Positions 58,514 to 64,000 of a stretch of DNA of 64,000 nt are shown piece after piece (position 1 is the first letter of the stretch; the number at the start of each line of letters is the position of its first letter). This stretch comes from Gnetum montanum (lineage: Eukaryota > Streptophyta > Gnetopsida > Gnetales > Gnetaceae), in contig MNCI01001481.1 in NCBI GenBank assembly GCA_015680685.1, positions 59,072 through 123,071 of the forward strand, given 5' to 3'. The notes below the pieces were generated by a model, which had not been told where the DNA came from, made no database searches, and saw only the letters and a program-made list of their open reading frames with translations. The position numbers and the translations under genes are program-made.

Positions 58514-60810
58514 TCAATCCACCCGAAAAGAATCCGCGATCATTTTCAAATTTGGAAAATGTTTCTTCCATTGAAGACCTGGAAAAATATAAATTAAATG
58601 GTATATTAACAAATGGGGACACAGAAAATTGGTCTACATTTATAACTAAATTTATGTTTCATTATTTACCCAATAAGTGGATTAGTTTGAGGACCATAAA
58701 CCAGATTCAGAATATTTGCAAAAAGAAAATTTATTTAGAAAGGCATCACTTACTATTTGCACTGACAGTCATCAAGTATATTCTATTTCCTGCAGCAGTT
58801 GCTGTAACTAATGCATGAGGAGCTTCAAGCTCATAATGATAGTATTCTCTGCCATCCTCTTGCATAACTTGAACACTTTTCACTTTGCCTTCTACATTCT
58901 GTCCAATCAGCTCTGGTCCAAAGGCATATATAACCCTCTCTGGTGGCCCAATCTCTCTAATGGTAGCACTGTCAGTATCTGTATCTGAACAAAGAAATAA
59001 TCTTGCTAGGTTAAATGGACCTCTGATACAGCAAACTTTTTTTTGTTAATGTTGCTCTTAAAACAAACACATAGCCTGGAAAACATTTTATTAGAATTAT
59101 TATTAAAGCATCCAGGTGCCGTGGTGTAGTTGGTTATCACGTCAGTCTAACACACTGAAGGTCTCCAGTTCAAGTCTGGGCGGCGCCAATATCTTTGCCC
59201 ACAATACTGTTCTTTTAATTAACATATTAACCAATGAAAAAGTAATCTTTTCAGTTTGCCCTTCTTCCCATTCACAATCATGTTTTTAGTTTGCCATTCC
59301 CCATTCTTTAGTCTGCCCTTTCTATAATGATTTGCAGACTGATTCCTTAGTTCAGCCCAAAAAATATCTAGCAAGCTCACAGCAATTTTACCATAAATCA
59401 AAAGCACATTTTCCCATGAATAAAAGAATGAATAATACCCGAAATAGTGAAAATACAATTTCCCCACAAACCCCACAAACAGAACCATTGTTCAATTTTG
59501 TATTCTGGCTTTCCTAGTAAGATTTGCACACTAGATCTAATAATTGGCATTCCAGAAAGCACTTAAGCATTACAAGTGTTTGTTTTGCACTTCCTACTGT
59601 TGTCATGTGAACCACTTGGCAGGATTTCATGAACTCAATAATTATTACAGTCAAAGTTTCATTCATGGAAACCATATGAAGCATAAGTACCTGCAAATCT
59701 CAAAATTGGTGCTACAACAACAGACAAGTTGCCTTCCTTCTTATTAGCAAACCTCAAATCAATCTCTGTACCACCAAGATCTGCAATTGAAACAGGAACC
59801 TGAAAGTTGTCATAGTTTAGCCATTTGAGAAATTAAACACGAAACAATCAAAAGTTCAGTCAAGCCTTAAAGTGCCACATCATTTTCCTTGTTCCAAAAA
59901 GCCTATCAGGCAGAATCTTCCAATAAAGCAGAGTATTAATGTTTTCCTTAAGTTAAATTACCTCATCCCATTCTGAAGGCACTTTAAATGAGTATGGAAT
60001 TATTGGACTCCAGCCAACACCATGACCTCCTGATTTTGCATCTGGCCTACGATATGTCCTCATGCCTTGTGCCAAACACAAGTAATGTTACAAACTGAAC
60101 ACAAATTATAAACTAAATTATTTCATATAATACCCAGATGTCCAAGCAAAACGATACAGCGATCAGAGTCCATCGAACGTGAAATGTCCAGCAGCTATTT
60201 AAGTATTTAGCTAGACAGGACTTCTATCCCATTTATAAAATATTGCAAAACTTTTGTAACAACTTTCAAATAGATTGAATCAACTTGCAAAAATGTTATG
60301 TACTTGATTGTTCAAAAATTTTACTGAGCAGTGGACCAGAATAGACATCCACCAATCATTGATAATCAAAAAAATAAAAATAAAAACATAAAAAAATTTG
60401 GAAACCCCAAAAGACTTAGACCAGGAATTAGATGGCAGCCAATTATTATTGAAACTAAGATGAAGAAATGGGTTACCATTTTCGTCTGGAGGAGAAAGCC
60501 CTGGAACTCTTCCTGCCAGCTGATTTTGCTGGACTGCCAATGCTTCCTCATGCAAATTGGTGGCACCCAACAACAGCAGGGAAGAACAGATAAGGTTGGC
60601 CAGTCTTCTGCTAAATCTAACTTCCCTTCTTCTGGAATCTGCATTGGAATTCTTCAAAGAGCTCCTGCAAAGGAATTTTGCATCCACGGATTTTCTGGTT
60701 GGTTTTCCCCTTCTAAGACCTGCAGGTTGGTTGTAAGAACTTAAAACTGTGGTGGTTGCAATTGCTGAGAGAAATCTGCAGTCTGAACAAGAGAGTAAGT
60801 CGACTCTCAT
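58514..60810 (-). CDS. PPD4: PsbP-domain protein, thylakoid lumen (PPD4-like)
   Basis: Five exons with GT-AG introns in phase: 60810-60477, 60065-59962, 59799-59691, 58984-58754, 58578-58514 (843 nt, 280 residues plus stop). The ATG at 60810 opens a chloroplast transit region rich in Ser/Arg. Residues 59-92 form a lumen-targeting signal with arginine pairs (SRR at 67-69), a hydrophobic core (about 71-83) and ALA at 90-92, as for Tat-pathway import. The mature part begins VQQNQLAGRVPGL, followed by TYRRPDAKSGGHGVGWSPII, VPVSIADLGGTEIDLRF, YAFGPELIGQNVEGKV, ATAAGNRIYLM and the end LQWKKHFPNLKMIADSFRVD: the PsbP fold. Family members are extrinsic or soluble lumen proteins linked to photosystem function. 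The PPD4 assignment is from remembered homologs; another PPD is less likely. Introns are 411, 162, 706 and 175 bp. The only intact protein gene here. Confidence 0.9.
59115..59188 (+). tRNA. tRNA-Val (anticodon AAC)
   Basis: 74 nt cloverleaf. The acceptor GGTGCCG pairs with CGGCGCC (one G-U), discriminator A; D arm GTGTAGTTGGTTATCAC; anticodon stem TCAGT/ACTGA with loop CTAACAC (anticodon AAC); variable AGGTC; T stem TCCAG/CTGGG with loop TTCAAGT. Boxes A (TGGTGTAGTTGG) and B (GTTCAAGTC) for polymerase III are present, and a T-run (TTTT near 59213) may end transcription. No intron, no CCA encoded. It lies in intron 3 of the PsbP-domain gene on the opposite strand. Confidence 0.95.
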
Positions 60811-61589
60811 ATTTCAAGCTAAAAGCTTCGGATATGGAGTCCCTGTAATTGTGTGTGTAGGTATAGTTATGAAGGCGAAAGCAGCAGTGTTAGTAATGAT
60901 TGAATCCAGACAACAAGTAAAATGTGTGGATCATGTTTTCATGTGGCTACGGAGATAGACTAGAGAATTCCTGGCCTTACAATTTGCAGTCTGTGTGTAC
61001 TGTAGTGGGCATTTTTTCATGTTTTGGTATTTTAAGTTTCGAATTTTTTCTGGCTAGACAGGTAGAGAGCTTGGTTTCTTAAGAGTTCGCATATGAGGAC
61101 CATCTCTCAACCACAGCATTTAGACGTGAATTTTTCCAAATATTATTCGAATTAAGGATATCTTTTCAACTTTTTCCCTTATTTTTCACCCTTATTAAGA
61201 TGTTGTTCACCTTTACAAGAGGGTTCTTTAGGATTTTCAATTTCCATGGAGGATAAAGAGGAATTAACTTCATTTCACTTCACCTTGACTCCTGCATTCA
61301 CAAGTGTTTGCTGCGAAGCGATTTGTATGATTGCTTTGCTGAGTAACTTGCCTGTTTTATGCTCCTCATCATCATCCTCTTAAGTTACTTGGAATCGGTT
61401 GGCAAAAGTAAATGCAAATCGACGATGGCATAGGTTCTTTTATGCTATTAGTTATTATTAAATGCTAAATATTTATTCATCTATAATTTATTCCTAACAT
61501 TTTTAGTTATTTCCCCTTATGTTTTTTTGTCCACAGGAACAATTTTTAAAAAACATAAAAACATAGTATCTCATCTTTGGACGTTACTA
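60811..61589 (-). promoter_or_regulatory. Probable promoter region of the PPD4-like gene
   Basis: Non-coding sequence upstream of the ATG. A weak TATA-like ATAACTATACC lies near 60871-60861 on the - strand. No strong core element is certain, and the transcription start is unknown. Confidence 0.35.
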
Positions 61590-61930
61590 AGCTATCTAGG
61601 ATGTCATTGTTGTAGCTTATTTACAATTGGAATCATTCCATGACTTCCTCTAATATATTTATTATGCAAATTTATCTCTTATTGTAACATGTAGTGTCCA
61701 TCTAGACATTTGCATTTTATGTTGGACTAATTTAGTGTCTTTTTAAGCTTAACATTCAACACCATATAAAATAGGAGACTTGATTAATGACTTGTAAAAT
61801 TTCCTTTTAGTTTTGTTAAGATCCTTTTATCACATAAAATACCACTAGCATGTCTTCATTTTGACAATCATATTTCAATTCTATTTTTTTTATCCTAGTT
61901 AATTTCATCATATGATTAAAGCATTGATCC
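61590..61930 (-). mobile_element. RTE-type LINE fragment
   Basis: On the - strand, read-through translation gives HASGILCDKRILTKLKGKF, then YKSLIKSPILYGVEC, then KLVQHKMQMSRW. This is the same RT C-terminal segment as in the copy at 25880-26692 (KLKEKFYRIAIKSAILYGVE then CW). Only a few hundred bases survive, with stops. It lies upstream of the PPD4-like gene. Confidence 0.75.
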
Positions 61931-63181
61931 TATAAAGTGGAACGACTTGCATTGACAAAATGGACATCTCAATCTTACATGTTGTGCAATGTGTCGATTT
62001 TGGGCTTTAACTTCATATGATGGACATCTCAGTCTCACATGCTAGGGAGCATGTGGGAGCACCATGTGGCACTTAGGCTTTAAGCCCACACACTATACTT
62101 TGACCAAAGAAACATTTGTAACGCTCAAAAACTATAATGAATGCTAACGCAACAGATTCATAACCTATAAATGTTAGATTTGAAGCTATTTTTGAGACCT
62201 TTTAAGCAATCTCGTAGCAAATCACTTAGTAGGAATCAACAAAGCTTTGTAGCAGATTTTGGTAGTCCTTTTGCAGCATCAACAATGCTGATTTCTGATA
62301 ACAAGACTTGGGGAAGGAAGTTGTGATGTTGTAGATCAAATCAGAAACCATTATAGAACTTTATGCAAAACACAACCTACAAATTTATACTAGATCCATT
62401 GAGTACATTTTTTTTTCAGGCTTTGAAAGCCCTGATTTGTACTCTTCTTGAAACTCATTCTTGCATTCATTGATTTATTACATCTAATAAAGGAGTTGCA
62501 ATTATTTCTGTTTGGCTACATTATTCTCTTATTTTTTTTATTTTGGAATCTCATGCTATATCTCTATTTCATCCATTTTATCAAAGTTTCTCCCCATTTT
62601 TACATTAATTGGAAAAAGATTTTTTAAGTCCTTGAGCAATTGACAAGACTATTCAAGTTGTTTTAGATCCTTTTTTAGGATCGTAGATTCACAAGTAAAA
62701 TTATTTCGTGTGAGATCTTTTAGTTTTCCAGCCCAAAATTTTTTATTGTTGTAATTTTTGGCACTAGAAGGAGGGCCTCTACCTAACTTCTTCACTACTA
62801 TAAAAAATTTTCCATTAGTGTTTGTCTTAGCCTGTAAGCTCATTTGGTTTGGCAAAAATTTATTTCGAGTTTTCCTAAGAGTGTGGCCTAACAACCGATT
62901 TTATTCACACCAATTTTTACATTTGTTTTAGGTTTTCTTAAAGCCCACTATGTGACCTACTAACTTGTTTTTCTTACAACAATTTTTACTTTTAATTTTT
63001 TCATCCATAGCGTGCAACGCTACGCCATTCCTTATGCTTTATAACAGAAAAATTTATTTTTTCCAATGCAATGCACAACCTTTATAGTTGCACTATCTTT
63101 ATAGTTGCAGTTCACAATACAACCTCTATTTTCACTATTTGCACTTTACAATTTTTTAGTGATTTTCCTTTCATATGCTAG
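61931..63181. other. Intergenic DNA with a small local repeat
   Basis: No gene recognised. TGGACATCTCA(A/G)TCT(T/C)ACATG occurs at about 61961 and 62020, each followed some 30-50 bp later by GGGCTTTAA or GGCTTTAAGCCC, indicating a short direct duplication. The rest is T-rich; an open stretch at 62894-62649 on the - strand has no known domain. Confidence 0.45.
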
Positions 63182-63935
63182 TGATGAGATGCGATATCGC
63201 AGCGTGTTGCCAATTCTATAAATAAGAGGCGACTCTCCCTTGTTTCGCCATCTAGATTTAGACCGTAGCCAAACTCTTGCCATTTTTCCATTCCAGAGTT
63301 AGAATAATTTCCATATGCCCACAGTAGGAGTCCCAAAGTGAATGGATCTTTATTCGAGCAATTTTGTACCTGAGCACACAATTGTGTATGGCAATAAAGA
63401 CAAACTTTTGGATAAACCTTGCAGTGCATGGACTAAGCTAATGAGGATTTAATTATTGTTGAATGTTTAAATGCTTTCTTAGAACTTAATCTCTCTCAAC
63501 CCTCAACTTTCATAGTTAAGTGCATTCAGTACGACCGCTTCGAGAACGTGTATTACGCTTGGCAATCCTAGTAACGAATAGCGTTTGGTAATCCTAGCAA
63601 CATTGCATTAGTTCAGGGTGTGAAATGGCAAGTGGAAACGGATACTGATGCTAGAATAGTTAAGGCTTACTTAGTTAAAGTTAGTTACTTAGTCTCTTCA
63701 CCCTTTCCTCTCTTAGCATAGGTGATAAAAACATAAAAGATATAAAAATCATGTACCTCAAGTTCACTTAACCATACAACCGTGACAGATACAAGTGAGC
63801 TTGGGAAGACAACGAGTAATTAACCTTAGGTGTTCCATAAGGCATGTAGGCACTTAGTCTACGGAGTTCGACCGGATCGCACTTGTAACACTCGTATTCA
63901 TATGGTTGAGTGTGGGGGTACCTTGCCACTCATCA
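63182..63935 (+). repeat. T8 5' LTR (tRNA-Asp family)
   Basis: 754 bp, TGATGAG to CTCATCA. TATAAATA at 63217-63224, only 35 bp from the LTR start. U3 is shorter than in T2 and holds the perfect palindrome GCGATATCGC (63191-63200). Collinear with the T2 LTRs. Confidence 0.9.
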
Positions 63936-64000
63936 TTGGCGCCATTGCTGAGGACTAAGTTGTTTGTGCACTACGTAGAACATAGGAAATCATCCACATC
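63936..64000 (+). mobile_element. T8 primer site and leader, cut by window end
   Basis: TGGCGCCATTGCTGAGGA at 63937-63954 (tRNA-Asp type), then the family leader (GTTGTTTGTGCACTACGTAG at 63959-63978) as in T2. The rest of the element, if present, lies beyond the window. Confidence 0.85.

Noticed and set aside
60331-60744. 137-codon open stretch on the + strand
   Set aside because: Antisense to exon 1 and intron 1 of the PPD4-like gene, whose splicing and homology are clear.
1-64000. CRISPR arrays, bacterial operons, ribosome binding sites or terminators
   Set aside because: The window is plant nuclear DNA; no regular spacer arrays and no bacterial gene organisation are present.
1-64000. Plastid or mitochondrial DNA insertion
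   Set aside because: I saw no organelle gene or rRNA sequence. The PsbP-type gene is nuclear (introns and transit peptide) and the tRNA-Val has polymerase III promoter boxes of the nuclear type.

Overview
This window looks like nuclear DNA of a seed plant with a large, transposon-rich genome. It is AT-rich and dominated by decayed plant-type LTR retrotransposons (Tat/Athila-like Ty3/gypsy, another Ty3/gypsy, Ty1/copia) and LINE fragments. There is one clear host protein gene, split by introns, for a chloroplast thylakoid-lumen PsbP-domain protein. I cannot name the species. For reference below I call the elements T1 to T8.

Layout. (1) 1-9241 and 16066-17638, + strand: T1, an old Tat-type gypsy element (gag, protease, reverse transcriptase, integrase) broken by a 5.4 kb block of unknown nature (about 2700-8150) and by T2. 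(2) 9242-16065, +: T2, a non-autonomous element with a tRNA-Asp primer site, coding only gag and protease. (3) 17639 to about 22 kb, +: T3, a gypsy element with a tRNA-Met type primer site. (4) 23.3-24.8 kb, -: T4, an integrase-end remnant of the tRNA-Asp family. (5) 25.0-26.7 kb: a truncated copy of the first exon of the host gene, then an RTE-type LINE 3' end. (6) 26896-39122, -: T5, the most complete tRNA-Asp-family element, with both LTRs, a near-matching 5-bp target duplication, gag, protease, partial RT, integrase and a long third ORF. (7) 39.5-40.2 kb: an L1-like ORF1 remnant (DUF4283). (8) 40920-55662, -: T6, a copia element with 1.8 kb LTRs, interrupted in its RNase H by T7 (44492-49994, +), a gag-only member of the tRNA-Asp family containing a 197-N gap. 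(9) 58514-60810, -: the five-exon PsbP-domain gene (PPD4-like), with a tRNA-Val(AAC) gene on the opposite strand in its third intron. (10) 61.6-61.9 kb, -: an RTE-type fragment. (11) 63182-64000, +: T8, a 5' LTR and leader of the tRNA-Asp family running off the window.

The main novelty is the tRNA-Asp family. Five copies of different completeness can be compared here. T2, T5 and T7 differ greatly in coding content, yet they share short non-coding blocks between integrase and the 3' LTR that are almost unchanged. T5 also carries a copy of its own LTR promoter core upstream of ORF3. This suggests a parasitic family whose gag-only and gag-protease members keep the cis signals while using proteins of a fuller relative. 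All element coding regions here carry stops or deletions, so none is expected to be active. The only genes likely to function are the PsbP-domain gene and the tRNA.
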